A stretch of 64,000 nucleotides of DNA from Pseudomonadota bacterium (GTDB lineage: Bacteria > Pseudomonadota > Gammaproteobacteria > Steroidobacterales > Steroidobacteraceae), in the NCBI GenBank assembly GCA_023433705.1, contig JAEYUC010000027.1:1-64000 (forward strand), written 5' to 3'. Position numbers and translations under genes: made by a program. The notes beneath the pieces were generated by a model. The model was not told where the DNA came from and did not search any database. It saw only the letters and a list, made by a program, of their open reading frames with translations. Within the stretch, counting starts at the first letter, position 1. Every line of letters starts with the position of its first letter. Shown here piece by piece: positions 35,059-44,001 of this stretch.

Positions 35059-35688
35059 ATGAACGCGGGAGCCACTGCGAAGCGGGGTGCGCTGTACGTG
35101 ATCGCCGCGCCTTCGGGCGCAGGCAAGACGAGTCTCGTGAAGGAAGTGCTCGAACGCGACCCTTCACTGCGAGTGTCGGTATCGCACACGACGCGAAAGC
35201 CGCGGCAGCACGAGGTCTCCGGTATTCACTACCACTTCATCGGAGTCGATGAATTCAAGCGTCTGCGCGATGCGGGCGAGTTTCTCGAGCATGCGCAGGT
35301 CTTCGACAATTACTACGGAACCGGTCGCGCGCAGGTCGAGGCACTGCGCAATGCCGGCCATGACGTGATTCTCGAGATCGACTGGCAGGGCGCGCAACAG
35401 GTACGCAAGGCGCTGCCCGACTGCCATTCGATATTCATCCTGCCTCCGTCACGCGCGACACTCGAGAAACGCTTGCGTAACCGGATGACGGACAGCGAGG
35501 AAGTCATTCGGCGGCGGCTGAGAGACTCCATCGCCGACATGTCCCATTACGCGGAATTCGACAGCGTCATCGTGAATGACGACTTCGACAAGGCCGTGGG
35601 CCAGCTGTTACTGGTTCTGCGTGGCCATGATGGATTCGGGGCCAACCGGCCGGAACTTGCGCCTCTGCTCGAAGAACTGCTGGCCTGA
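35059..35688 (+). CDS. gmk: guanylate kinase
   Basis: This 209-residue enzyme phosphorylates GMP to GDP. The P-loop is APSGAGKTSLV, followed by SVSHTTRKPRQHEV, FLEHAQVFDNYYGT, LEIDWQGAQQVR and MSHYAEFD..IVNDDF. The ATG at 35059 gives family length with a ten-residue leader; another in-frame ATG lies at 35035. It opens the gmk-rpoZ-spoT cluster, which ties GTP supply to (p)ppGpp metabolism. Confidence 0.96.
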   Translation: MNAGATAKRGALYVIAAPSGAGKTSLVKEVLERDPSLRVSVSHTTRKPRQHEVSGIHYHFIGVDEFKRLRDAGEFLEHAQVFDNYYGTGRAQVEALRNAGHDVILEIDWQGAQQVRKALPDCHSIFILPPSRATLEKRLRNRMTDSEEVIRRRLRDSIADMSHYAEFDSVIVNDDFDKAVGQLLLVLRGHDGFGANRPELAPLLEELLA

Positions 35689-35730
35689 CGCGAACTTGCG
35701 TGCGTCCGGGGCCTCGGCTCCGGTGTAAAA

Positions 35731-35750
35731 ACCGGGCAAAACCCGGTCAA
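35731..35750 (+). terminator. weak hairpin between gmk and rpoZ
   Basis: ACCGGG and CCCGGT pair around the loop CAAAA and are followed by CAATTT. The stem is short and the T-run imperfect, so it is at most a partial terminator. A -10-like TAGAAT follows at 35758-35763 and could serve rpoZ. Confidence 0.35.
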
Positions 35751-35799
35751 TTTCCAGTAGAATTTCCGCCCCCCGAAGCTCGGATGCCCGGAAAGACTC

Positions 35800-36099
35800 A
35801 TGGCCCGTATCACTGTCGAAGACTGCCTCCCGAACGTCGATAACATTTTCCAGCTCGTGCTGCTGGCCGCGCAGCGCGCGCGCCGCCTCGCCAATGGCGC
35901 CGAGCCCACCGTCCCCTGGGAGAACGACAAGCCGACCGTGGTCGCACTGCGCGAGATTGCCGAGGGCAACATCACGCCCGAGATGCTGCGTGAGCCCGAG
36001 CCGCCGCCGCCGGAAGCCCCGCTGCCCGACGCCGACAATCAATCCCTGTTCCGTGCGCCGCAATTCGGCCTGCAAGGCGATCGTGACGTACAGGAATAA
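35800..36099 (+). CDS. rpoZ: RNA polymerase omega subunit
   Basis: This 99-residue subunit assists folding of beta-prime and is part of the ppGpp site on RNA polymerase. MARITVEDCLPNVDNIFQLV is the standard N-terminus, with QRARRLANG and KPTVVALREIAEGNI following. The C-terminal tail is Pro/Glu-rich. A GGAAAG ribosome site precedes the ATG. It is followed by spoT, as usual. Confidence 0.97.
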   Translation: MARITVEDCLPNVDNIFQLVLLAAQRARRLANGAEPTVPWENDKPTVVALREIAEGNITPEMLREPEPPPPEAPLPDADNQSLFRAPQFGLQGDRDVQE

Positions 36100-36139
36100 A
36101 TCCACCGCCTGACCCTTCACAAAGGAGCGCTCGCGCGCC

Positions 36140-38323
36140 ATGGACTTAGCGTCGCCGCTCCTTCAACTTCTGCCAGGTGCCCGGCGATTGCCGGGCCTGC
36201 GCGACCTCATCAACAGCGCCGAGACGTACCTTCCGCCCGAGCAGGTGGAGCGCGTCCGCGCGGCCGCTGAATTCGGCGCCGAGGCGCACGAGGGACAGAA
36301 GCGGCTTTCCGGCGAGCCGTACATCGCGCATCCGCTCGCCGCCGCGCAGATCCTCGCGGATTTGCACATGGATCCCGACACGATCATCGCGGCGATCCTG
36401 CACGACGTCATCGAAGACACGCCGATCTCGAAGGAAGAGCTTTCGGAAAAGTTCGGCACGGCGGTCGCCGAGATCGTCGACGGCGTGACGAAACTCGACC
36501 AGATCCAGTTCAAGTCGCGCGCCGAGGCGCAGGCGGAGTCGTTCCGCAAGATGGTGCTCGCGATGGTCCGCGACCTGCGCGTGATCCTCGTGAAGCTCGC
36601 GGACCGCACGCACAACATGCGCACGCTCGACGCGATGGCGCCGGCGCGCCGGCGCGCGATAGCCAGGGAGACGCTGGATATCTACGCGCCGATCGCGGGG
36701 CGTCTCGGTCTCTACAACCTGAAGCTCGAGCTCGAGGACCTGGGGTTCAAGGCGGCTTTTCCGCACCGTTACAAGGTGCTCGAACGCGCGCTGAAGCGCG
36801 CTCGCGGCAATCAGAAGCAATTCCTCAACAAGATCGCGGACACGCTGAACGTCGCGCTCGCGAAGGCGGACCTCAAGGCCGACGTCTCCACGCGGGAAAA
36901 ACACCTCTACAGCATCTACAGCAAGATGCTGCGCAAAGGTTCGCCGCTCTCCGAAATCGTCGACGTATTCGGTCTGCGCATCGTGGTCGACAAGGCGGAC
37001 ACCTGTTATCGCGCGCTCGGCGTCGTGCACGCGACGTACAAGCCGATGCCCGGACGCTTCAAGGACTACATCGCGATCCCGCGCATCAACGGTTACCAGT
37101 CTCTGCACACGACGCTGTTCGGTCCGAACGGCATTCCGATCGAAGTGCAGATCCGCACCGAGGACATGCACCGCGTGGCCGAAGCGGGTGTCGCCGCCCA
37201 CTGGAAATACAAGGTCAACGAGAGCGGCGGCGGCCAGGACGACCGCGCACGCGAGTGGCTCGCGAATCTCGTCGACATGCAGGAGGGCGGCAGCTCCGAG
37301 GACTTCCTCGAGAGCGTCAAGGTCGACCTCTTTCCCGACAAGGTGTACGTGTTCACGCCGAAGGGCGAGATCCTGCGCCTCCCGCGCGGCGCGACCGTCG
37401 TCGACTTCGCGTACGCCGTGCACACCGACGTCGGCAACCGCTGCGTGGCCGCCAAGGTAGACAGGCGTCTCACGCCGCTGCGCACGCCGCTGCGTAATGG
37501 CCAGACCGTCGAGATCATCACCGCCAAGGGCGCGATGCCGAATCCGTCGTGGGTGAACTTCGTCGTGACGGCGAAGGCGCGCGCCGCGGTGCGCCACTAC
37601 CTCAAGGGTCTGCGGCGCCAGGAAGCGATCGAGCTCGGCGCGCGACTGATCAACCAGGCGCTGGGCGAATTCAAACTGTCGCTCGAGGAAGTGTCGTCGG
37701 ACACGCTCAATGCCGCCGTCGGCGAGCTCGGCATGCACGACGTCGACGAGTTGTACGAGAAGGTGGGCCTCGGCGAACGGCTCGCGCCGCTCGTGGCGCG
37801 CCGCCTGCTTCCGACCAAGGCCGCCGAGGAATCCTTCTCCGGCGCGCCCGCGCCGCTCGCGATCGCGGGCACCGAAGGCCTGCTCGTGTCCTATGCACGC
37901 TGCTGCTTCCCGATTCCCGACGACCCGATCTTCGCGTTCCTCTCCGCGGGCCGCGGTGTCGTGGTTCACCGCGAGAACTGCGTCAACGTCGAGGACTACC
38001 GCAAACATCCGGAGAACTGGTTGCCGGTCGCGTGGCAGGCCACGACCGACAAGATGTTCAGCTCGGAGATCCGCGTCGACGTCGCCAACAAGATGGGCGT
38101 GCTCGCCGCGGTGGCCGCGGCCATCTCTTCCGGCGACACGAACATCGAGCGCGTCGCGGTCGAGGAAAAGGACGCCGATTCCTCGTCGCTCGTGTTCGAG
38201 CTGCGTGTTCGCAATCGCGAGCACCTGGCGAGGGTCGTGAAAGTCATCCGTCGCATGCCCGAAGTGCTCAAGGTCACGCGTACAATCGCGAGCCACGGCC
38301 GCGCCGATCGCTCGGCCGATTAG
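36140..38323 (+). CDS. spoT: bifunctional (p)ppGpp synthetase/hydrolase SpoT
   Basis: This 727-residue enzyme controls the stringent response. The HD hydrolase domain has AHPLAAAQILADLHMD and ILHDVIEDTP, with the ED pair that marks active hydrolases. The synthetase domain has YSIYSKMLRKG, VFGLRIVVDKADTCY and RFKDYIAIPRINGYQSLHTT. TGS (VYVFTPKGEILRLPRGATVVD), helical, zinc-finger-like (YARCCFPIPDDPI) and ACT (IRVDVANKMGVLAAVAAAI) domains follow. A GGAG site lies 11 bases before the ATG. Confidence 0.97.
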   Translation: MDLASPLLQLLPGARRLPGLRDLINSAETYLPPEQVERVRAAAEFGAEAHEGQKRLSGEPYIAHPLAAAQILADLHMDPDTIIAAILHDVIEDTPISKEELSEKFGTAVAEIVDGVTKLDQIQFKSRAEAQAESFRKMVLAMVRDLRVILVKLADRTHNMRTLDAMAPARRRAIARETLDIYAPIAGRLGLYNLKLELEDLGFKAAFPHRYKVLERALKRARGNQKQFLNKIADTLNVALAKADLKADVSTREKHLYSIYSKMLRKGSPLSEIVDVFGLRIVVDKADTCYRALGVVHATYKPMPGRFKDYIAIPRINGYQSLHTTLFGPNGIPIEVQIRTEDMHRVAEAGVAAHWKYKVNESGGGQDDRAREWLANLVDMQEGGSSEDFLESVKVDLFPDKVYVFTPKGEILRLPRGATVVDFAYAVHTDVGNRCVAAKVDRRLTPLRTPLRNGQTVEIITAKGAMPNPSWVNFVVTAKARAAVRHYLKGLRRQEAIELGARLINQALGEFKLSLEEVSSDTLNAAVGELGMHDVDELYEKVGLGERLAPLVARRLLPTKAAEESFSGAPAPLAIAGTEGLLVSYARCCFPIPDDPIFAFLSAGRGVVVHRENCVNVEDYRKHPENWLPVAWQATTDKMFSSEIRVDVANKMGVLAAVAAAISSGDTNIERVAVEEKDADSSSLVFELRVRNREHLARVVKVIRRMPEVLKVTRTIASHGRADRSAD

Positions 38324-38340
38324 CTTTCGAGGAGCTCACG

Positions 38341-38724
38341 ATGTCGATCAAGGCCATCCACACGGATCAGGCGCCCAAGGCCATTGGCCCCTATTCACAG
38401 GCAGTGCGCGCAGGCGACACGGTGTACATGGCGGGCCAGATTCCGCTCGATCCAGTCACCATGCGGATGGTCGAGGGCGACTTCGACGCCGAGGCGCGCC
38501 GCGTATTCGAGAACATCAAGGCGGTGATCGCCGCGTCCGGCGGCACCTTCGAGCAGGTCGTGAAGGTCACAATCTTCCTGACCGACTTCGCGAACTTCGC
38601 CAAGGTCAATGACCTCATGGCGCAGTACTTCAAGGAACCCTACCCGGCCCGCTCGACGGTGGCGGTCGCGGCGTTGCCGCGCAACGCACGCGTCGAGATC
38701 GAGTGCACGCTGCACCTGGGCTGA
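38341..38724 (+). CDS. ridA: reactive intermediate/imine deaminase RidA
   Basis: This 127-residue trimeric enzyme hydrolyses 2-aminoacrylate and related enamines. It shows APKAIGPYSQAV, the YMAGQIPLDP block, TFLTDF-like IFLTDFANFAKVND, and the catalytic-arginine segment PARSTVAVAALPRNARVEIE. It lies between spoT and recG, a conserved position. Confidence 0.96.
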   Translation: MSIKAIHTDQAPKAIGPYSQAVRAGDTVYMAGQIPLDPVTMRMVEGDFDAEARRVFENIKAVIAASGGTFEQVVKVTIFLTDFANFAKVNDLMAQYFKEPYPARSTVAVAALPRNARVEIECTLHLG

Positions 38725-38740
38725 GCGTCTCCTAACCACC

Positions 38741-40840
38741 GTGGCTACGCCCGCGCCACACGTCGTGCCCATCGAGCAGCGACCCGTGGCGTCGCTGCGC
38801 GGCGTGGGCCCGGCGCTCGCGGAAAAACTCGCGAAGCTCGGGGTCACGCAGGTGCAGGACCTGCTGTTCGTGTTGCCCTCGCGTTACGAGGACCGCACTC
38901 AGGTCAGCAACATCGGCGCGCTGCGCCACGGCATGCGCACGGTGGTCGAGGGCGAAGTCCAGCTCACCGAGGTTGCGTACCGGCGCCGGCGCCAGCTCCT
39001 GTGCCGCATTTCCGATGGCACCGGCTCGCTGACGCTGCGTTTCTTCTACTTCTCGGCCGCCCAGCAGGGCGGGCTCGCGCGCGGCACGCGCATCCGTTGC
39101 TACGGCGAAGTCCGGCGGGGGCCGCTGGGGCTCGAGATCGTGCACCCGGAGTACCGGCGCATCGGTCAGGAAGCCGCGCCGCTCGAGGAAGTCCTCACGC
39201 CTATCTACCCGACGACCGAAGGTGTGCCGCAGCCGCGACTGCGGTCGCTCATCGAGCTCGCATTGAAGGAGGCGGAACGGTCGGGCGTGCGCGACTGGAT
39301 TCCGCAACGCATCCTGGAGCGGTTCAAGTTGCCGGGCTTGTTCGAGGCGCTGTCGATGCTGCACAAGCCGCCGCGCGACGTGCAGCTCGACGAGTTGCTG
39401 AGCGGCCGCCATCCCGCCCAGCGTCGGCTCGCCTTCGAGGAGTTGCTCGCGCACCAGCTATCGCTGCGGAAACTACGCCAGGAGATCCAGTCGGATCCCG
39501 CGGAGAGCCTGCGCGACGCGCAGGGACTCGAGCATCGATTTCTGGCGTCGCTGCCGTTCGCGTTCACCGGTGCCCAGCAACGCGCACTTGCGGAAGTGGA
39601 CGAGGATCTCGCCGCGGATCGCCCGATGGTGCGGCTGGTCCAGGGCGACGTCGGCTGCGGCAAGACGGTGGTCGCCGCCGCCGCGGCAGCGCGCGCGGTG
39701 GGTTCGGGTTTGCAGGCCGCGCTGATGGCGCCCACCGAACTACTCGCCGAGCAGCACTTCCGGAATTTCGACCGCTGGTTCCGCCCGCTCGGCATCACCG
39801 TGGCGCTCGTCACCGGATCGCAGCCGGCGCGCACGCGCCGCAGCGCGCTCGAAGCAGCTGCGAGCGGCGAAGTGCCCATCGTCATCGGCACACACGCGCT
39901 GTTCCAGGAGTCCATGAACTTCGCGCGGCTCGGGCTCGTGATCGTGGACGAACAACATCGCTTCGGCGTGCATCAGCGCCTGAGCCTGCGCGACAAGGGC
40001 GCGCGCGACGGCAAGTTGCCGCATCAGCTCATCATGACGGCGACGCCCATTCCGCGAACGCTCGCGATGACCGCGTATGCCGATCTCGACGTTTCCGTGA
40101 TCGACGAACTGCCGCCGGGCCGCACTCCCGTGAAGACCGTGGTGCTGCCCGAGACTCGGCGCGACGAAATCGTCCAGCGCATTCATCGGCAGGTGCTCGA
40201 GGGTCGACAGGCCTACTGGGTGTGCCCGCTCATCGAAGAATCCGAAGAGCTGCGCTACCAGGCCGCGGAGGAAACCGCGGCGGCGCTCGCGGCCGCGTTG
40301 CCCGAGGTGCGCGTCGGCCTCGTGCACGGACGCATGCCGCCGAAGGAAAAGGAACGCGGCATGTACCAGTTCAAGGACGGCAAGATCGGATTGCTCGTCG
40401 CGACCACCGTCATCGAGGTCGGCGTGGACGTGCCGAACGCGACGCTCATGGTCATCGAAAACGCCGAGCGCATGGGCCTCGCGCAATTGCATCAGCTTCG
40501 CGGTCGCGTCGGCCGCGGCGCTCATGAGAGCGCCTGTGTACTTCTCTATGGTGGGAAATTGTCGGAGATGGGGCGCGCGCGACTCGCCGCGATCCGCGAG
40601 ACGAATGATGGCTTCGAGATCGCGCGCCGCGACCTCGAATTGCGCGGACCCGGCGAGCTTCTGGGAACGCGTCAGACCGGCCTCGCGGAGATGCGCATCG
40701 CCGACCTGGTCCGTGACTCGGACATGCTGCCCGACGTACAGGCGGCGGCGGAATCATTACTGAAACAGGATTCGGCTCATGTGGGTGCATTGATCCGCCG
40801 ATGGGTCGGCGCCAATGCCCAATACGGCCGAGTCGGCTGA
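38741..40840 (+). CDS. recG: ATP-dependent DNA helicase RecG
   Basis: This 699-residue branch-migration helicase rescues stalled replication forks. The N-terminal wedge domain begins LRGVGPALAEKLAKLGV. Motif I is VQGDVGCGKTVVAA, motif II is the DEQH-type IVDEQHRFGV, motif III is MTATPIPRTLAM, and motif VI is QLRGRVGRG. It ends with the DLELRGPGELLGTRQTG TRG-like region. The start is GTG, 16 bases after ridA. The frame extends upstream into ridA without similarity. Confidence 0.96.
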   Translation: MATPAPHVVPIEQRPVASLRGVGPALAEKLAKLGVTQVQDLLFVLPSRYEDRTQVSNIGALRHGMRTVVEGEVQLTEVAYRRRRQLLCRISDGTGSLTLRFFYFSAAQQGGLARGTRIRCYGEVRRGPLGLEIVHPEYRRIGQEAAPLEEVLTPIYPTTEGVPQPRLRSLIELALKEAERSGVRDWIPQRILERFKLPGLFEALSMLHKPPRDVQLDELLSGRHPAQRRLAFEELLAHQLSLRKLRQEIQSDPAESLRDAQGLEHRFLASLPFAFTGAQQRALAEVDEDLAADRPMVRLVQGDVGCGKTVVAAAAAARAVGSGLQAALMAPTELLAEQHFRNFDRWFRPLGITVALVTGSQPARTRRSALEAAASGEVPIVIGTHALFQESMNFARLGLVIVDEQHRFGVHQRLSLRDKGARDGKLPHQLIMTATPIPRTLAMTAYADLDVSVIDELPPGRTPVKTVVLPETRRDEIVQRIHRQVLEGRQAYWVCPLIEESEELRYQAAEETAAALAAALPEVRVGLVHGRMPPKEKERGMYQFKDGKIGLLVATTVIEVGVDVPNATLMVIENAERMGLAQLHQLRGRVGRGAHESACVLLYGGKLSEMGRARLAAIRETNDGFEIARRDLELRGPGELLGTRQTGLAEMRIADLVRDSDMLPDVQAAAESLLKQDSAHVGALIRRWVGANAQYGRVG

Positions 40841-40852
40841 TGATTGAGCTCC

Positions 40853-40872
40853 AAATGCGAATCATTTACATT
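40853..40872. promoter_or_regulatory. Fur-box-like operator upstream of the TonB gene
   Basis: AAATGCGAATCATTTACATT fits the 7-1-7 Fur pattern TGATAAT-N-ATTATCA at 10 of 14 symmetric positions. It also contains a perfect GCGAAT/ATTCGC dyad (40857-40875). It sits 16 bases before the ATG of the TonB-like gene, where it would cover the promoter. Confidence 0.65.
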
Positions 40873-40888
40873 CGCTCTCTCAATCAAC

Positions 40889-41590
40889 ATGGCCGCCCGA
40901 CTCATCAACGAGATGCCCGACGCGCAGGTTCACCGCGGTGAACCGCTGCCGGTCATGCTCCGCGACTTCGCCGCGTTGCGTCCGCAGCAGCCCGCGCGAC
41001 GCAAGAAATTCGGAGGCCGCACCGGCTTCATCGTCGCGACCGTCGGCGTTCACGTCGTCGCCGCGGCCGCGTTGATCAGCGCGCGGCACGACATCCGCGG
41101 GGTCGTCGAGCCCGCGCCGATCGTCGCCTCGCTGATCGAAGCGCCCACGACCGATGAAGCGCCGCCCGAATACACGCCGCCGATACCGGCCGTGACGTAC
41201 GCGCTGCCATCGCCGCAGGAGCTCTCGTTCGAATCCGATGCCGTTTCGGTCGCGCCCGCCGCGACGGCGACCGCGATCACGAATCCGTCTCCGCAGACGG
41301 TCGCGCCGCCGGTGATCGACGATGTCGACTACCTGCGCGTCGCGCGCCCTGTCTACCCGAAGGAATCGCAGCGCCGCCGAGAACACGGCACCGTGATCCT
41401 GCGCGTGCTCATCGATGCGATGGGCCGCCCCGCGCAGATCCTGGTCGAGCGTTCCAGCGGCTACGAGCGTCTCGACGCGGCAGGCCGCGATGCCATCGCG
41501 AAGTCCCTGTTCCGTCCGCACGAAGTGAACGGCATCGCGCAGCCCGCGCAGGTACTGATCCCGATCGAGTTCGCGCCCCGCGCGACCTGA
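40889..41590 (+). CDS. tonB: TonB family energy transducer
   Basis: This 233-residue protein has an inner-membrane anchor (TGFIVATVGVHVVAAAALIS), a Pro-rich periplasmic linker (about residues 80-145) and a C-terminal TonB domain (VARPVYPKESQRRREHGTV, then GYERLDAAGRDAIAKS and the closing VLIPIEFAP). It would couple the proton-motive force to outer-membrane receptors. A Fur-like box directly upstream suggests iron repression. I chose the ATG at 40889; the frame can be extended 15 codons to a TTG that lies before the Fur box. No exbBD genes are adjacent. Confidence 0.9.
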   Translation: MAARLINEMPDAQVHRGEPLPVMLRDFAALRPQQPARRKKFGGRTGFIVATVGVHVVAAAALISARHDIRGVVEPAPIVASLIEAPTTDEAPPEYTPPIPAVTYALPSPQELSFESDAVSVAPAATATAITNPSPQTVAPPVIDDVDYLRVARPVYPKESQRRREHGTVILRVLIDAMGRPAQILVERSSGYERLDAAGRDAIAKSLFRPHEVNGIAQPAQVLIPIEFAPRAT

Positions 41591-41619
41591 TTGCGCGACC
41601 GCGCGTATGATGCGCGCCA

Positions 41620-42564
41620 GTGTCACGTCCCCTCACAGACCTGGACCTCACGCCGCAGCCCTCAGGGTTGCGGCTCGAGCTGCTTCGCTACAAGCGCCGC
41701 ATCCGCGACCTCATCGAACTCGCGCGCCTGCACCGGCCCATCGGAATCTGGCTGCTGCTGTGGCCCGTGCTCTGGGCGTTGTGGATCGCGGGGCAATCGC
41801 ATCCGACACCGAAAATTCTGGTCATCTTCGTGCTGGGCACCGTCGCGATGCGCTCGGCGGGCTGCGTGATCAACGATCTCGCGGATCGTGACTTCGATCC
41901 GTTCGTGAAGCGCACGCGCGACCGGCCGATCGCCTCGCGCCGGATCGCGCCCCACGAAGCCGTCATCTGGTTCCTGGTGCTGATCGGCATCGCGCTCGCG
42001 CTGGTGCTGCAGCTCGACTGGCCGACCATCCGGCTATCTTTCGTCGGCGCGGTGCTCGCGGTGAGTTATCCGTTCTTCAAGCGGTTTTTTCCGCTGCCGC
42101 AGTTCTACCTGGGCGTGGCCTTCAGCTGGGGCGTGCCGATGGTTTTCATGGCCGAGCTCGGCCACATCCCGCGCGTGGCGTGGATCATCTTCTTCGCCGG
42201 CATCATCTGGGCGGCTATCTACGACACGATGTACGCGATGGTCGATCGCGAGGACGACCTGAAGATCGGCGTGAAGTCGAGCGCCATCGTGTTCGGCGAC
42301 ATGGACAAGCTGATCATCGCGATGCTGCAGGGACTGTTCCTGTTCGCGCTGTATCTCGCCGGCAAGAGCATGGAGTACGGCTACTGGTACCACGTGGGGC
42401 TCGCGGCCGCCGCGGTGTTCTTCCTCTACCAGCAGTACCTGATCCGCGACCGCAAGCCCGCGGAATGTTTCGCGGCCTTCCTGAACAACCACTACGTCGG
42501 GTTGTCGGTGTTCATCGGCATCCTGCTCGAATACGCGTTCAGGCTGCCTGCGCCGGCGGGATGA
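41620..42564 (+). CDS. ubiA: 4-hydroxybenzoate octaprenyltransferase
   Basis: This 314-residue integral membrane enzyme prenylates 4-hydroxybenzoate in ubiquinone synthesis. The two Asp-rich motifs are present: CVINDLADRDFDPFVKRT and YDTMYAMVDREDDLKIGVKS. RPIGIWLLLWP and about eight hydrophobic segments complete the family picture. The start is GTG. No chorismate lyase gene (ubiC) is next to it. It overlaps the convergent membrane gene by 26 bases. Confidence 0.96.
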   Translation: MSRPLTDLDLTPQPSGLRLELLRYKRRIRDLIELARLHRPIGIWLLLWPVLWALWIAGQSHPTPKILVIFVLGTVAMRSAGCVINDLADRDFDPFVKRTRDRPIASRRIAPHEAVIWFLVLIGIALALVLQLDWPTIRLSFVGAVLAVSYPFFKRFFPLPQFYLGVAFSWGVPMVFMAELGHIPRVAWIIFFAGIIWAAIYDTMYAMVDREDDLKIGVKSSAIVFGDMDKLIIAMLQGLFLFALYLAGKSMEYGYWYHVGLAAAAVFFLYQQYLIRDRKPAECFAAFLNNHYVGLSVFIGILLEYAFRLPAPAG

Positions 42565-43285
42565 CGCGCACCTTCCTGCCAAACCACCAGCCGTTCAACG
42601 CCTGCAACGGGCCGATCAACCAGTAGATCAGGCCGGGCCAACTGTCGCTGCTGGTCGTATAGGCCAGCATGATCGACAACGCGCATACCGCGACGTAGAC
42701 GAGATTCGCGCCGAGCGCCGAACGCGTGTAAACGAGCTCGACTTCATCGAGTTGCAGCTCGGTCCGCTTGCGCAGCGCGTGCGCGTACAACAGCGCGTAC
42801 AGGCTCCAGATTCCCGCGAAACCCAGGCCATAGATCAAATAAAGGAGCTGCACTTCGTCATGTCCGGCGAGCCTTGGCGCTTCCGCCACCAGCCCGAACA
42901 GGCTGAACGTGACCAGCGTGAACAGGAACTTGAGTGGATAGACGAAGAACAACACCAGGACGAGGATGGCCATCGTCACGACCCGCGTGAACGTGTCTTC
43001 CAGGCCGTATCGCCGGTGATACCGGAAGTGCGCGTTCCAGAACATCATCAGCAGCACGAAGCAGATCACGAACGCGGGGAACCCGCGCATGACATCGAGG
43101 AGGCCATCGAAGGTGCGCGGAACCTCGAGCGCGATGACGAGCAACGTCACCGCGAAGGCGAACACGCCGTCAGTGAGACCTTCGAGGCGCGAGACCCCGG
43201 TTCCGCGCCAGCGGAAGGCCTGCTCCTGGCGTGGTGGAAGGGGCAGATGCTCGCGCAGCGACCGTCGGTCGGATGAGTCGTTCAT
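42539..43285 (-). CDS. TMEM175-like membrane protein (DUF1211)
   Basis: This 248-residue protein has about six membrane segments. The first carries RLEGLTDGVFAFAVTLLVI, the position of the RxxxFSDG signature of prokaryotic TMEM175 potassium channels; here it reads LTDG rather than FSDG. Bacterial members form tetrameric K+ channels, so a cation channel is possible, but the altered signature weakens that. It overlaps ubiA tail to tail by 26 bases. Confidence 0.8.
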   Translation of the reverse strand: MNDSSDRRSLREHLPLPPRQEQAFRWRGTGVSRLEGLTDGVFAFAVTLLVIALEVPRTFDGLLDVMRGFPAFVICFVLLMMFWNAHFRYHRRYGLEDTFTRVVTMAILVLVLFFVYPLKFLFTLVTFSLFGLVAEAPRLAGHDEVQLLYLIYGLGFAGIWSLYALLYAHALRKRTELQLDEVELVYTRSALGANLVYVAVCALSIMLAYTTSSDSWPGLIYWLIGPLQALNGWWFGRKVRVIPPAQAA

Positions 43286-43386
43286 GACTGCTCTCCCTGT
43301 TCGCGGCTGATGGCGGCTGAATGCCGCGCCATGTTAGCGCATGGCGCCGACTCGCAGCCGGGGCGATGCGCCTTCGATTGCGCGGT

Positions 43387-44001
43387 CTATCTTTCCGCCG
43401 TCTTCCGCAACGCCTCGAACAACCCCTTCGCGCGCGCGGCGACTTCCGCGAGTGTATACCCGGGCTTGAACAATTCACCGCCGAACCCGAATCCGTCCGC
43501 GCCTGACTCGAGCCATTCCGCGATGTCCTTCGCGCCGATGCCGCCGACCGCGTGGACTTTCACGTTTTTCGGCAGCACGGATTTCAACGCGCGCAGGTGC
43601 CCGGCGCCATATGTCGATGCCGGGAATAGTTTGAGCTCGGTGGCGCCGTGGCGCAGCGCCTCGAACGCCTCGGTCGCGGTCGCGATACCGGGCATGACGC
43701 GCATGCCGAGATCGAGCGCGCGGCGGATGACTGCTCCGTCGCAGTTCGGCGCGACGACGAGGCGTCCGCCGGCGGCATGCACCCTGTCTACTTCGGCGGA
43801 CGTGAGAACGGTGCCCGCGCCGACGAGGCAGTCGCCGTACCCGCGCGCGAGCTCCGCGATCGAGTCGAAAGGCTGCGGGGAATTCAGCGGCACTTCGATG
43901 CTGCGAAAGCCCGCGGCGACGAGGCAAGCGCCGGTTTCAGCGGCGCGCTCCAGCGTGAGGCCACGCAGGATCGCGACCATTTCGACATTGCGCGCATTCA
44001 T
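43387..44001 (-). CDS. dgoA: 2-dehydro-3-deoxy-6-phosphogalactonate aldolase
   Basis: This 204-residue class I aldolase cleaves KDPGal to pyruvate and glyceraldehyde 3-phosphate. It shows VAILRGLTLERA, the catalytic-Glu segment FRSIEVPLNSP, VGAGTVLT, APNCDGAVI (where KDPG aldolases have SPG/SPN), the Schiff-base lysine in TELKLFPAS, and HAVGGIGAKDI. Its ATGA overlaps the dgoK stop. Together with dgoK and the upstream dehydrogenase it builds most of the De Ley-Doudoroff route. Confidence 0.92.
   Translation of the reverse strand: MNARNVEMVAILRGLTLERAAETGACLVAAGFRSIEVPLNSPQPFDSIAELARGYGDCLVGAGTVLTSAEVDRVHAAGGRLVVAPNCDGAVIRRALDLGMRVMPGIATATEAFEALRHGATELKLFPASTYGAGHLRALKSVLPKNVKVHAVGGIGAKDIAEWLESGADGFGFGGELFKPGYTLAEVAARAKGLFEALRKTAER

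Noticed and set aside
36146..38296. Minus-strand frame of 716 codons
   Set aside because: It is fully antisense to spoT and shows the typical Arg/His/Val-rich shadow composition.
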